This document shows positions 46,913 to 56,552 of a stretch of DNA of 64,000 nucleotides, piece by piece (the stretch's first letter is position 1; each line of letters starts with the position of its first letter). Position numbers and translations under genes: made by a program. The notes below the pieces were generated by a model, which saw only the letters and a list, made by a program, of their open reading frames with translations, did no database searches and was not told the origin of the DNA. The stretch covers positions 248,001 to 312,000 of the forward strand of contig NZ_NGJN01000004.1 of NCBI RefSeq assembly GCF_002266855.1, in the 5' to 3' direction. Origin of the DNA: Winogradskyella aurantia (lineage in GTDB: Bacteria; Bacteroidota; Bacteroidia; Flavobacteriales; Flavobacteriaceae).

Positions 46913-47677
46913 GTGAAAACAAAAGAATTAAAGGATTTTCTAGACAGTAAGGTTGCCCTCTACAACCATCCAAAATTTTTGGAGACGGATCCCATTCAAG
47001 TACCACACGATTTTTCAAATAAAGAAGATATTGAAATTTCAGGGTTTCTTACGGCCACAATTGCTTGGGGAAACCGTAAGAGTATTATCAACAATGCCAA
47101 GAAAATGATGGAACTTACAGACAATGCGCCTTTTGACTTTATAATAAATCATAAAAAGAAGGACCTAGACGTTCTACAAAGCTTTGTGCATCGCACCTTT
47201 AATGGGGATGATTTGGTGCAGTTTGTAAAAAGCCTTAAGCATATTTACGAACATCATGATGGTCTTGAAGCTGTTTTTTCTCGGCACGCGGAGGCCAAGT
47301 CATTACAAAATGCCATCCATGAGTTTAAAAAGGTGTTTTTTGAAACTCCACACCTTCAGCGAACCAAAAAACACGTTTCAGATCCGTTAAAAAATTCAGC
47401 AGCTAAACGAATTAATATGTATTTACGTTGGATGATAAGGCAGGATAATGCCGGTGTTGACTTCGGAATATGGAAAAGCCTCTCTCCTGCGCAACTAAGT
47501 TGTCCACTTGACGTGCATTCTGGCAATGTCGCAAGAAAATTAGGCCTTTTAAATCGCAAGCAGAACGACGCTAAGGCCCTAGCTGAATTGGATAAGAATC
47601 TCAGACGTCTTGACCCACATGACCCCGTAAAATATGACTTTGCTCTTTTTGGCTTAGGCGTTTTTGAAGGGTTCTAA
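46913..47677 (+). CDS. TIGR02757 (DUF2400) family protein
   Basis: A 254-residue protein starting at GTG. Segments such as L-T-A-T-I-A-W-G-N-R-K-S, N-M-Y-L-R-W-M-I-R and C-P-L-D-V-H-S-G are typical of this Bacteroidota-wide family. The arrangement of a late helix and D-P-H-D-P-V-K-Y-D-F-A-L-F-G-L-G recalls HhH-GPD-type DNA glycosylases, but the characteristic catalytic Lys/Asp pair is not obvious. It is cytoplasmic and uncharacterised. Confidence 0.85.
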   Translation: MKTKELKDFLDSKVALYNHPKFLETDPIQVPHDFSNKEDIEISGFLTATIAWGNRKSIINNAKKMMELTDNAPFDFIINHKKKDLDVLQSFVHRTFNGDDLVQFVKSLKHIYEHHDGLEAVFSRHAEAKSLQNAIHEFKKVFFETPHLQRTKKHVSDPLKNSAAKRINMYLRWMIRQDNAGVDFGIWKSLSPAQLSCPLDVHSGNVARKLGLLNRKQNDAKALAELDKNLRRLDPHDPVKYDFALFGLGVFEGF

Positions 47678-47731
47678 ATATCGTTAGGCTTTTAGTACCT
47701 TTAGACACTAAATTAAAACCCTCTAAAAAAG

Positions 47732-49219
47732 ATGAAATACCGCTTTATACTCCTAGCATTGATTAGTTTTGCCTATGGCTTTTCCCAGGATTTAAAAATC
47801 CCTGTAGATACGGCTTACATAACCACCAATAGTGTAAAAATTAAAGGAAAAGTCGTAGAATACCAGGCTGAAACTGGTTTTCAACCTGTTTGGGATGAGG
47901 AAGGTAAACTGATAGCCTCTTTATATTACACTTATTACAAACGCACTAACGATACTAAAGGGAATAATAGACCAATCATTTATTCCTTTAATGGTGGACC
48001 AGGTTCTGCTTCGGTCTGGATGCATCTAGCTTATACTGGTCCGAAAATTTTAAAAATCGATGAGGAAGGGTATCCTGTGCAACCCTATGGTGTTAAAGAT
48101 AATCCAAACTCCATTCTAGACGTGGCTGACATTGTATTTATAAATCCAGTTAATACAGCTTACTCTAGAAAAGTGGCAGATAAAGATGGCAAAATGCCTG
48201 AAGATAAGCTCTTCTTTGGTGTAAATGCCGATATTACCTACTTAGCAAGTTGGATGAATACCTTCACCACACGCCATAACCGTTGGGAATCGCCTAAATA
48301 TATTATTGGTGAAAGCTACGGTGGTACACGGGTAATGGGTCTATCTTTAGCACTACAGAATAGCCAATGGATGTACTTAAATGGTGTTATAATGGTTTCT
48401 CCTGCAGATTATAAAGTCCTTCGTGTTGGCGGTCCTGTGGCCTCAAGTTTAAATCTACCTTATTATACAGCTACCGCATGGTATCACAAAATGTTACCCG
48501 CTGCACTTCAAAACAAAGACCTTTTAGAAATTTTGCCTGAAGTAGAGGATTTTACTATCAATGATTTAATGCCGGCCATCGCCAAAGGTGGTTTTATTTC
48601 CGAAACGGAAAAGAAGGCTATCGCCAAACAGATGAGTTATTATTCTGGTTTATCAGAAAAGGTAATTTTACAACAAAATTTAGACGTTCCCAACCGATTT
48701 TTTTGGAAAGAATTACTCCGAGACAAAACAGGGGAAACTATTGGCCGCCTAGATTCGCGTTATATCGGTATTGACAAGGTCGAAACGGGATCTGCGCCTG
48801 ATTATAGCGCTGAACTCACCTCTTGGCTTCATAGTTTTACCCCTGCCATTAATTACTACATTCAAAATGAATTAGGTTTTAAAACCGATATAAAATACAA
48901 TGTGTTTGGTAATGTTGGGAATTGGGATGATTCTAACGACAATACTAGGGACAACCTACGCCAAGCAATGGCACAAAATCCCTATTTAAAAGTCATGACA
49001 CAATCTGGTTATTATGATGGCGCAACCACCTATTTTGCAGCGAAATATTCACAATGGCAAATTGACCCAAGTGGAAAACTAAAGAATCGGTTTTCCTTTA
49101 AAGGTTACCGCAGTGGCCATATGATGTATTTGCGAAACGAAGACCTTATAAAGGCCAATGATGATTTAAGAGCTTTTATTGAAAGTTCATTGCCTAAAGG
49201 AAAGTCAGCGAAGTATTAA
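47732..49219 (+). CDS. S10 family serine carboxypeptidase
   Basis: A 495-residue secreted peptidase (signal peptide, F-S-Q near residue 19). The nucleophile is in G-E-S-Y-G-G, the oxyanion segment is N-G-G-P-G-S-A-S, and the catalytic histidine is in Y-R-S-G-H-M-M-Y. An aspartate in Q-S-G-Y-Y-D probably completes the triad. It releases C-terminal amino acids in the periplasm. It is unusual in that S10 enzymes are more common in eukaryotes, although they do occur in Bacteroidota. A terminator follows. Confidence 0.9.
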   Translation: MKYRFILLALISFAYGFSQDLKIPVDTAYITTNSVKIKGKVVEYQAETGFQPVWDEEGKLIASLYYTYYKRTNDTKGNNRPIIYSFNGGPGSASVWMHLAYTGPKILKIDEEGYPVQPYGVKDNPNSILDVADIVFINPVNTAYSRKVADKDGKMPEDKLFFGVNADITYLASWMNTFTTRHNRWESPKYIIGESYGGTRVMGLSLALQNSQWMYLNGVIMVSPADYKVLRVGGPVASSLNLPYYTATAWYHKMLPAALQNKDLLEILPEVEDFTINDLMPAIAKGGFISETEKKAIAKQMSYYSGLSEKVILQQNLDVPNRFFWKELLRDKTGETIGRLDSRYIGIDKVETGSAPDYSAELTSWLHSFTPAINYYIQNELGFKTDIKYNVFGNVGNWDDSNDNTRDNLRQAMAQNPYLKVMTQSGYYDGATTYFAAKYSQWQIDPSGKLKNRFSFKGYRSGHMMYLRNEDLIKANDDLRAFIESSLPKGKSAKY

Positions 49220-49274
49220 CATTACGAATTGGAAATAGATTCTGAAATGAATTCTGAATGATAAAAAACCATAA

Positions 49275-49303
49275 AAAAAGGCTTCCAAAGTGGAAGCCTT
49301 TTT
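49275..49303. terminator. Bidirectional intrinsic terminator
   Basis: AAAAAGGCTTCC pairs with GGAAGCCTTTTT around a five-base loop, with A and T runs on both sides. It separates the converging S10 and M61 peptidase genes. Confidence 0.9.
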
Positions 49304-49323
49304 CTTTTTATATATCAATCAAA

Positions 49324-51216
49324 CTACCCTTTTAACCAGGCATTTCGCAATGTAATTTGTTCTTGAGTAGCTTCAGGATTTTCAATTAAAGTTTCACTGG
49401 TAGCCATGGGTTTGGTCAATGTTGCTTCTATCGCCACAGGCTCTCCATCACGTTCCAATTCCATTGTTATATCTTGCCCCTCTTTCCACATAAACATACC
49501 TCCTATAACCTGCTGAGCATTTTGAAGCGTTAATTCCTGGCCATTCACCTTCTTAATAACATCACCAGCCTGAATTCCTTGCGATGCCCAAAACGAATTT
49601 TTTAAAGCCATTGGGGAAAAGAAAATTGTACCCTTAGCTTGATCGCCATCAAAAATAATGTTTTGTCCGCCAGCAAATATGAAATTAGTTTCAACCTCAG
49701 ATTCGCCCATTTTTAGACCAACCATCTCGAAAAATTCGTTGTAATTAATTGGGACATCACCTTCTACATGTGTCTTTAGGAAGTCACCAACACTTGGATA
49801 GGTCATTCTAGTTATTTCTGCGATTAGCTTATCATCCTCAAAGGGTTTATTCTTTCCATATTTAGTGGATAGTTCCTTCATCAAGGATAACATACTACGC
49901 TGTCCATTACTCTCCTTTCGCATTAAAATATCAATACACATACCAATTAATGCCCCTTTCATATAGACGTTATAATAACTGGAGGCATAAGGCTCTTTTA
50001 GAACATTTTCACTCATCACAGTAAAGCTCATGGTGTCATCTAACATTTTGGAGGTGCCAATCTTTTGGGTAATTGTTTTGTAGAATTTATCGTTATCTAT
50101 TAAGCCCTCATAAACCTGAAAATGTTGTGCGAAATATTCGGTGACCCCTTCGTACATCCATAAATGCTTAGAGAAGGTCGGTTGGTTATAATCAAAGTAA
50201 TGTATATCCTCAGAATGCACAGATAATGGCGTTACAATATGAAAAAATTCATGGGCCACCACGTCTATAAAAGAACTCTTTAAACCCTCTAAAGGTGTAC
50301 TTTCTGGAAAAACTGCTACTGTTGATGTGTGATGCTCAAGTGCACCAAAACCTTTTGGAGAATTTTCTTTACCTTCAGAAAGGTACAAGAAGATGTCGTA
50401 ACGCGCTGTGCTATTGATGTCACCCAAATAGGCTTTTTGTGCTTTCATCATTTCGAAGGCCGTCTCTTTAAGACTTGCAGCTGTATGAACCTTGTTTGGT
50501 GAATATAAACTCAATACAATTTTAATATCACCAACCATAAACTCTTCCACATCTAGATTACCGTACATCATTGGGTTATCTGTAATGTCAAAATAACGAG
50601 GAGCAAAATAGCTACTGGTTATTGTGGTTCCATCAGGACCTGATTTCATCCCTGTACTTGCCAATGCTGAAGTGCGTTTAAACGTTGCAGGTGCAGTTAT
50701 ATCTAGCGTGTATTGATTGTTTTTCAAGGAATCAAAGTACCCCACAAACCCATGGAGGTTTAGCACATAATTCTCAGGCTCAATATTTGTTCCTGCTGGT
50801 GAAAAAGGCTGCTCCCCTCCTATACCACCACCGGTTTCTATGTCAAAAGTATCATTGACATAGTACTGCAACTTGTCTAATTGGGTTGCATTTGTAATCG
50901 TCCAACTATTGGTGTCAATTTTAGTCACAGATAACTCGTTACCATCATAATCAAAAGCCTTAAAATCATCAATATATTTTCCAAAATCACTTACAGAATA
51001 CGTTCCCTGAACGACTCTTGGCAAACGGTAGGTAACTGTTTCCGTAGTAAAACGACCGGGATTTATGGTTACAGGAACCTTGTCGTCTGTTACTGCCGTT
51101 AAATCTAAAGCGGTTTCAATCGGGTTGCTTATTGCCAAATCATCTGCTTTTGGTTTAACCGAACCACAGCCAACAAGGACCAAACTTAAACCTATAATCG
51201 CTAAATATCTTTTCAT
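49324..51216 (-). CDS. M61 family metallopeptidase with PDZ domain
   Basis: A 630-residue lipoprotein (L-V-G-C, C17 lipidated). The M61/glycyl-aminopeptidase domain carries the zinc motif H-E-F-F-H near residue 316, followed by a downstream E in W-M-Y-E-G-V-T-E-Y. A PDZ domain follows (about 530-610; Q-G-I-Q-A-G-D-V-I-K-K-V). It is likely an aminopeptidase on the periplasmic or outer surface. A CAAATCTA element (complement of TAnnTTTG) at 51248-51255 is a candidate promoter. It is divergent from the glycosyltransferase gene. Confidence 0.9.
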   Translation of the reverse strand: MKRYLAIIGLSLVLVGCGSVKPKADDLAISNPIETALDLTAVTDDKVPVTINPGRFTTETVTYRLPRVVQGTYSVSDFGKYIDDFKAFDYDGNELSVTKIDTNSWTITNATQLDKLQYYVNDTFDIETGGGIGGEQPFSPAGTNIEPENYVLNLHGFVGYFDSLKNNQYTLDITAPATFKRTSALASTGMKSGPDGTTITSSYFAPRYFDITDNPMMYGNLDVEEFMVGDIKIVLSLYSPNKVHTAASLKETAFEMMKAQKAYLGDINSTARYDIFLYLSEGKENSPKGFGALEHHTSTVAVFPESTPLEGLKSSFIDVVAHEFFHIVTPLSVHSEDIHYFDYNQPTFSKHLWMYEGVTEYFAQHFQVYEGLIDNDKFYKTITQKIGTSKMLDDTMSFTVMSENVLKEPYASSYYNVYMKGALIGMCIDILMRKESNGQRSMLSLMKELSTKYGKNKPFEDDKLIAEITRMTYPSVGDFLKTHVEGDVPINYNEFFEMVGLKMGESEVETNFIFAGGQNIIFDGDQAKGTIFFSPMALKNSFWASQGIQAGDVIKKVNGQELTLQNAQQVIGGMFMWKEGQDITMELERDGEPVAIEATLTKPMATSETLIENPEATQEQITLRNAWLKG

Positions 51217-51319
51217 GTTTTAGTTTTTAGTTTTTTTACAAGACGTACAAATCTACAATCTGTTACAAGGCAAATTCTAAAGTTTATGTTAAAATGAGTA
51301 TTGTTATATTAGTGCGGTC

Positions 51320-52324
51320 ATGAGCGCTTTAATAAGCATATTAACCCCTTTTAAAAATACTGAACCCTTTATAGGGGAATGCATCGAATCTATTCTGCAA
51401 CAAACTCACCAAAATTGGGAAGCTATATTTGTAGATGACAATTCTAGTGATAATTCTAATGGAATCGTTGAAGGCTATGCTAAAAAAGATAAGCGTATAA
51501 GTCTGGCGAGGAATAAGGGAACAGGGGTTATTGAGGCCTTAAGAACCGGTTTTAATCTAAGTTCGGGTGATTATATTACGCGAATGGATAGCGATGACAT
51601 TATGGCCAAAAATCGTTTGGGTTGGATGCTTTCACAACTTTTAAAACACGGACCCAATCATTTGGCCGTAGGTCAAGTAAAATATTTTAGGGCGAATGGC
51701 GTAAGTGACGGTTATGCAAGGTATGAGCAATGGATAAATAGCCTAACCCAAAAAGGCAGTAATTATTCTGAAATCTATAAAGAGTGTGTTATACCCTCAC
51801 CGTGTTGGATGCTGCGCCGTAATGATTTTGTGGCCTGCGAAGGTTTTGAGTCAAACAGATATCCTGAAGATTACGATCTAACCTTTAGGTTTTATAAGGC
51901 TGGATATAAGTGTATTCCCTGTGATGAAGTGCTACTCTATTGGCGCGATTATAGTACTAGAACCTCAAGAACACACGAACATTATGCACAAAACTATTTT
52001 TTAGATATAAAAGTGCATTATTTTTTACAATTAAATTATGATTCGAATCGACCACTTACCGTTTGGGGCGCAGGTTCTAAGGGTAAAACGGTGGCTAAAC
52101 TTCTGATAAAAAACAATATTCCATTTCATTGGATTTGCGACAATCCAAATAAAATTGGAAAACACATCTACAGCCAAGAACTTTTAAATTTTAACTATTT
52201 AAACCAACTATTGCATCCGCAAAGTATTGTGACTGTCGCCAATGACAAGGCACAATTTGAAATTAGGGCTTATTTCAAACAGAACCACATGACATCTATG
52301 ATTGACTATTTCTTTTTCTGTTAA
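51320..52324 (+). CDS. GT2 glycosyltransferase with C-terminal Rossmann-like tail
   Basis: A 334-residue cytoplasmic protein. Residues 1-225 are a GT-A fold (family 2): opening L-T-P-F-K-N-T-E, D-D-N-S-S-D, and the metal-binding D-S-D-D. The remaining 100 residues carry W-G-A-G-S-K-G-K-T near residue 250, a glycine-rich dinucleotide/nucleotide-binding-like motif, then a beta-alpha region that resembles part of a Rossmann fold. The donor sugar and acceptor are unknown. No polysaccharide cluster surrounds it. Confidence 0.85.
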   Translation: MSALISILTPFKNTEPFIGECIESILQQTHQNWEAIFVDDNSSDNSNGIVEGYAKKDKRISLARNKGTGVIEALRTGFNLSSGDYITRMDSDDIMAKNRLGWMLSQLLKHGPNHLAVGQVKYFRANGVSDGYARYEQWINSLTQKGSNYSEIYKECVIPSPCWMLRRNDFVACEGFESNRYPEDYDLTFRFYKAGYKCIPCDEVLLYWRDYSTRTSRTHEHYAQNYFLDIKVHYFLQLNYDSNRPLTVWGAGSKGKTVAKLLIKNNIPFHWICDNPNKIGKHIYSQELLNFNYLNQLLHPQSIVTVANDKAQFEIRAYFKQNHMTSMIDYFFFC

Positions 52325-52364
52325 ATTTCTCAAAAGCGCCTATTCCTTATCTCTAGGCATTTTC

Positions 52365-52372
52365 TATCTTTG
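52365..52372 (+). promoter_or_regulatory. -7 promoter element
   Basis: TATCTTTG fits TAnnTTTG, 24 bases before the BatA-like operon; no perfect -33 TTG. Confidence 0.45.
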
Positions 52373-52395
52373 GCCTACAACTCTACACCATAGGA

Positions 52396-54321
52396 ATGCA
52401 GTTTAAACACCCAGAATTACTTTATGCGCTTGTTTTATTAATCATTCCTATACTGATACATTTATTTCAACTACGGCGATTTCAAAAAGTTCAATTCACC
52501 AATGTAAAGTTTTTAAAGGCGGTTAAACTCCAAACCCGGAGAAGTTCCCAACTTAAAAAATGGCTGACACTTCTTGCCAGGTTATTACTATTAACATCTG
52601 TTATCTTAGCATTTGCTCAACCATTTATTCCGAATACAGCAAATTTCAATGAAAAACAGGATATCGTCATTTATCTGGATAACTCTTTCAGTATGCAGGC
52701 GCCAGGCCGCAATGGATCGTTACTGAATGAAGCCATACAAGATATCCTCACTTCATTACCTGAAGATGAAACTATTAGCCTATTCACAAATGATAAAATA
52801 TTTAAAAATACTACGGTTAAAGCACTTAAAAATGAATTGATTCAGTTATCATATTCACCAAATCAATTGAGCTACGACGCCGCTTATCTTAAGGGAAAAC
52901 AAATGTTTTCTAAAAGCACTAACGGTACAAGGAATCTTATTTTGGTATCGGACTTTCAACGTAACGGAGCTCCAATAGATTTTGAACAAGACAGTTTGTT
53001 TAATTTAAAAGTCGTACAACTGAGGTCTAATTTGGTTCGTAATGTTAGCATTGACAGTGTTTACGTAGACAACAATACCGCAGAAACACTAGACTTGGTT
53101 GTTGAACTGAGTAACCTAAATGACCCTGCAGAGAATGTATCCTTATCACTGTTTAACAATGATGCTTTAATAGCTAAAAGTGCTGTAGATATTGATGATG
53201 CGGCTAAAACTATTTTTACGATTCCGGCCAATACCTCGATTAAGGGTAAACTCAGTATAGATGATACAGGATTGTCCTATGACAATACTCTATATTTCAA
53301 TATCAATGAGAAACCAAAGATCAAGGTATTGGCAATTAATGCCACAACGGAAGCTAATTTCTTAAACCGTATTTATACCGAAGATGAATTTGAATTCAAT
53401 GCGTTTACATTAGACGCTTTAAATTTCAATCTTATTCCCGATCAAAATTTAATTGTTTTAAATGAGCTGGAAACCATACCAAATGCCCTTAAGACTGCTC
53501 TTTTGACTTTTAAAAATGACGGTGGTAGCTTATTAATAATTCCTTCACTTACCATAACTTTAGATTCTTATAATCAATTATTTAAAGATTTAAACATTTC
53601 CCCCTTTAAAGATATAACCCTTAAAGACAAGCGAGTTACAAGCATTAACTATAATCACCCCCTATTACAAAACGCTTTCTATGCCAGGGTCTCAAACTTT
53701 CAATATCCAAAAGTCAAAGAATCCTTTCAATTCTCATCTTCTGCCAATCGCGTTTTATCTTATGAAGATGGAAGTGCCTTCTTGATTGGAAAACAAAATA
53801 CTTACATCTTTTCATCGGCCTTGAATACGACCAATTCAAATTTTAAAAATTCTCAATTAATAGTACCGGTATTCTATAATTTAGGGCTACAAAGTTTAAA
53901 ATTACCGAAACTGTACTATACCATTGGGCAGCCTAATTCCATTGCCATTCCAGTTGTTTTAGGCCAAGACGATATCTTAAATTTAGTGTCTGGGGAATCC
54001 TCGGTGATCCCATTACAGAAAAGCTACAGTAAATCGGTTATAATTCAAACAGATGAATTTCCCAATACCGCAGGCATTTTAAATGTTAAAAACAAAAATC
54101 AGTCATTACAAAATCTCAGTTTTAATTATCCGCGTACTGAAAGTCGTTTGAGTTACCACGAGCTTGGCAACCTCAAAGACATTACCGTGGACAACCAACT
54201 TTCTATAAGTATCGAAGCCATAAAAAGTAACGCAAATATTAACGCCCTATGGAAATGGTTTGTTATTTTTGCACTGGTGTTTCTAATCTTGGAGATGCTC
54301 CTACTAAAATATCTTAAATGA
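52396..54321 (+). CDS. BatA-domain / von Willebrand factor A protein
   Basis: A 641-residue membrane protein. An N-terminal BatA segment (L-Y-A-L-V-L-L-I-I-P-I-L-I-H-L-F-Q-L-R-R) and a second helix near 57-80 lead into a vWA domain with the metal-ion motif D-N-S-F-S-M. A C-terminal helix lies at about 618-640. It is related to the Bacteroides aerotolerance (Bat) proteins, but no batB or batC is near. It heads a four-gene operon; its stop overlaps the next start (ATGA). Confidence 0.82.
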   Translation: MQFKHPELLYALVLLIIPILIHLFQLRRFQKVQFTNVKFLKAVKLQTRRSSQLKKWLTLLARLLLLTSVILAFAQPFIPNTANFNEKQDIVIYLDNSFSMQAPGRNGSLLNEAIQDILTSLPEDETISLFTNDKIFKNTTVKALKNELIQLSYSPNQLSYDAAYLKGKQMFSKSTNGTRNLILVSDFQRNGAPIDFEQDSLFNLKVVQLRSNLVRNVSIDSVYVDNNTAETLDLVVELSNLNDPAENVSLSLFNNDALIAKSAVDIDDAAKTIFTIPANTSIKGKLSIDDTGLSYDNTLYFNINEKPKIKVLAINATTEANFLNRIYTEDEFEFNAFTLDALNFNLIPDQNLIVLNELETIPNALKTALLTFKNDGGSLLIIPSLTITLDSYNQLFKDLNISPFKDITLKDKRVTSINYNHPLLQNAFYARVSNFQYPKVKESFQFSSSANRVLSYEDGSAFLIGKQNTYIFSSALNTTNSNFKNSQLIVPVFYNLGLQSLKLPKLYYTIGQPNSIAIPVVLGQDDILNLVSGESSVIPLQKSYSKSVIIQTDEFPNTAGILNVKNKNQSLQNLSFNYPRTESRLSYHELGNLKDITVDNQLSISIEAIKSNANINALWKWFVIFALVFLILEMLLLKYLK

Positions 54322-55574
54322 ACGCACTCATAAAATCTGCAACTATCGTTGATTCTAAAAGTGATTTCCATAATGAGACCGTAGATATTTTAATTGAAAA
54401 AGGTCGAATCTCAAAGATTGCTAAACGCATTTCAAATCCTAATAACTATAAAGAGATAAATCTTGAGAATCTTCATGTGTCCCAAGGTTGGTTTGACAGT
54501 AGTGTGTCTTTTGGCGAGCCAGGATACGAAGAGCGAGAAACAATAAGCAATGGGCTAAAAACAGCTGCTCTCTCAGGGTTTACCGCGGTAGCATTAAATG
54601 CAAACTCCAATCCTGTTATAGATTGCAATACCGATATAACCTTTGTAAAATCGAAAGCAGAAAATCACGCTACAAGGCTTTATCCAATAGGGGCGCTAAC
54701 CCAGTCTAGTAATGGTAAGGATTTGGCAGAGTTGTTTGACATGCAAAATGCTGGCGCTATAGCCTTTTACGACTACCAAAAACCTATTTCCAACCCCAAC
54801 CTATTAAAAATAGCATTGCAATATGCCGTTAGTTTTGGCGGTTTGGTTTGCTCATTTCCACAAGAACAGAAAATAGCAGGTTTAGGAGTCGTTAACGAGG
54901 AAGTGAATAGCACAAAATTAGGCCTAAAAGGTAACCCGGCCTTAGCGGAAGAATTACAGGTGGCCAGAGATTTATTTTTATTGGAATATACTGAGGGCAA
55001 ACTACATATACCTACCATTTCAACATCTAAATCAGTAGAATTAGTCCGTGAGGCTAAGGCTAAAAAGCTTGATGTAACCTGCAGTGTTGCCTTACACAAC
55101 ATTTTCTTTACTGATGATTTTTTATCAGACTTTGATACCAATTTTAAGGTACTACCACCATTAAGGACGAAAAAAGACTGCGAAGCCTTAATTGAAGGGC
55201 TCAAGGATGGCACTATTGATATGGTAACATCAGATCACAATCCCCTTGATATTGAGCACAAAAAAGTAGAGTTTGACTATGCAAAATATGGAACAATTGG
55301 ACTAGAGTCAGCATTTGGAGCACTTCAAACTATCTTTACTACAAAAAAGGCCATTTCATTGCTAACCAATGGGAAGGAAAGATTTCATATTCCCGAAAGA
55401 CCCATAGTAGAAGGGGAAAAAGCTGATTTAACTTTATTCAATCCAAGCACAAATTATACATTTAAAAAAGAAAATATCCTTTCAAAATCAAAGAATAGTG
55501 CTTTTATAGGACAAAACCTAAAAGGTAAGGTTTATGGCATCATCGCCAATTCAAAAATTCTAATCAATTTATGA
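54318..55574 (+). CDS. Dihydroorotase homologue lacking metal-binding histidines
   Basis: A 418-residue amidohydrolase-fold protein, the length of multifunctional-type dihydroorotases. The metal site is not conserved. The usual D-x-H-V-H reads D60-S-S-V-S, the third ligand region reads V-C-S-F-P-Q-E where V-H-A-E-D is expected, and H-I-P-T-I-S-T replaces H-x-x-H-x-S-T. The late aspartate survives in T-S-D-H-N-P. I expect it to be catalytically dead, perhaps like the non-catalytic PyrC-like partners of aspartate transcarbamoylase. Database labels of dihydroorotase should be treated with caution. Four-base overlaps link it to both neighbours. Confidence 0.85.
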   Translation: MNALIKSATIVDSKSDFHNETVDILIEKGRISKIAKRISNPNNYKEINLENLHVSQGWFDSSVSFGEPGYEERETISNGLKTAALSGFTAVALNANSNPVIDCNTDITFVKSKAENHATRLYPIGALTQSSNGKDLAELFDMQNAGAIAFYDYQKPISNPNLLKIALQYAVSFGGLVCSFPQEQKIAGLGVVNEEVNSTKLGLKGNPALAEELQVARDLFLLEYTEGKLHIPTISTSKSVELVREAKAKKLDVTCSVALHNIFFTDDFLSDFDTNFKVLPPLRTKKDCEALIEGLKDGTIDMVTSDHNPLDIEHKKVEFDYAKYGTIGLESAFGALQTIFTTKKAISLLTNGKERFHIPERPIVEGEKADLTLFNPSTNYTFKKENILSKSKNSAFIGQNLKGKVYGIIANSKILINL

Positions 55575-55900
55575 ACCAGTCTACTATTCAAGAAGGCAAA
55601 AGCTTGGCCATAGTGGCATATATCACATTGATAGGTGTGTTGATAGCATTTTTTATGAATCAAGAGAAACGCAATTCATTTACGTCATTTCATATAAGAC
55701 AAGCATTGGGACTATGGTTACTCTATTTCATCATGGGGTACATTGTTAGTGGCTTTGACAGCTGGATGCTAACCTACTCCTTTTGGATATTTTTTTCAGT
55801 TCTTTTTGTTTATGGTATTGCGGGTGCTATCACAGGTAAACTTCATAATGTGCCCCTACTAGGTCCATATTTTCAAAAACTGTTTAAATCCTTAGGATAA
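55571..55900 (+). CDS. Small Tic20/DUF4870-like membrane protein
   Basis: A 109-residue protein with three predicted membrane helices (about 15-32, 48-66 and 70-90). The pattern F-H-I-R-Q-A-L-G-L-W between the first two helices and the polar end of the third are typical of DUF4870/Tic20-like import-component families in bacteria; the function there is not established. It overlaps the dihydroorotase-like gene by four bases (ATGA) and precedes the esterase by three. Confidence 0.8.
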   Translation: MNQSTIQEGKSLAIVAYITLIGVLIAFFMNQEKRNSFTSFHIRQALGLWLLYFIMGYIVSGFDSWMLTYSFWIFFSVLFVYGIAGAITGKLHNVPLLGPYFQKLFKSLG

Positions 55901-55903
55901 TCT

Positions 55904-56551
55904 ATGTCATCTAAGCTATTTTACGTTAAAAGACCCTCTACTCTTAAAAAAGATGCACCGTTAATGATTATGTGCCATGGTTATGGCAGTGACGAAAATG
56001 ACTTATTTTCTTTTGCTCAAGAATTACCCGAAGAACTTTTTATTATTTCTCTACGAGCACCTTACGGCATGCAACCTTATGGAAATGCGTGGTATGCTAT
56101 AAACTTTAATGCTGAAAAAGGAAAATGGAGCGATAATGAGCAGGCTAAACGCTCTGTTGAAATCATTGCTAAGTTTATAGATTACGCCTGTCAAAACCAT
56201 CCTGTAGACCCTAAAAACGTAACTCTATTAGGATTTAGCCAAGGGACCATATTAAGCTACGCCGTTGCCTTAAATTATCCAAATAAGGTGAAAAACGTAG
56301 TGGCCCTAAGCGGTTATATCAATGAAGAGCTCCTGCCCAATAAAATTGAAGACAACGAGGTTTCACATTTAAATTTTTTCTGCTCCCATGGAAGTCAAGA
56401 CCAAGTGATACCAGTTGAATGGGCCAGAAAAACACCAGATTTCCTTAAAGCACTACACATAAATTATAGTTATAAGGAATATCCTGTTGGACATGGTGTC
56501 GCACCCAATAACTTTAAAGACTTTAAAGAATGGCTTATTGAGCACATTTAA
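55904..56551 (+). CDS. Phospholipase/carboxylesterase-type alpha/beta hydrolase
   Basis: A 215-residue cytoplasmic serine hydrolase. It has the oxyanion segment C-H-G-Y-G-S-D-E-N, nucleophile elbow G-F-S-Q-G near residue 111, aspartate in S-Q-D-Q-V-I-P and histidine in V-G-H-G-V, the full triad of the acyl-protein-thioesterase/carboxylesterase family. The natural ester is unknown. It is last in the BatA-like operon and converges with a minus-strand gene just 1 base away. Confidence 0.88.
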   Translation: MSSKLFYVKRPSTLKKDAPLMIMCHGYGSDENDLFSFAQELPEELFIISLRAPYGMQPYGNAWYAINFNAEKGKWSDNEQAKRSVEIIAKFIDYACQNHPVDPKNVTLLGFSQGTILSYAVALNYPNKVKNVVALSGYINEELLPNKIEDNEVSHLNFFCSHGSQDQVIPVEWARKTPDFLKALHINYSYKEYPVGHGVAPNNFKDFKEWLIEHI

Positions 56552-56552
56552 T

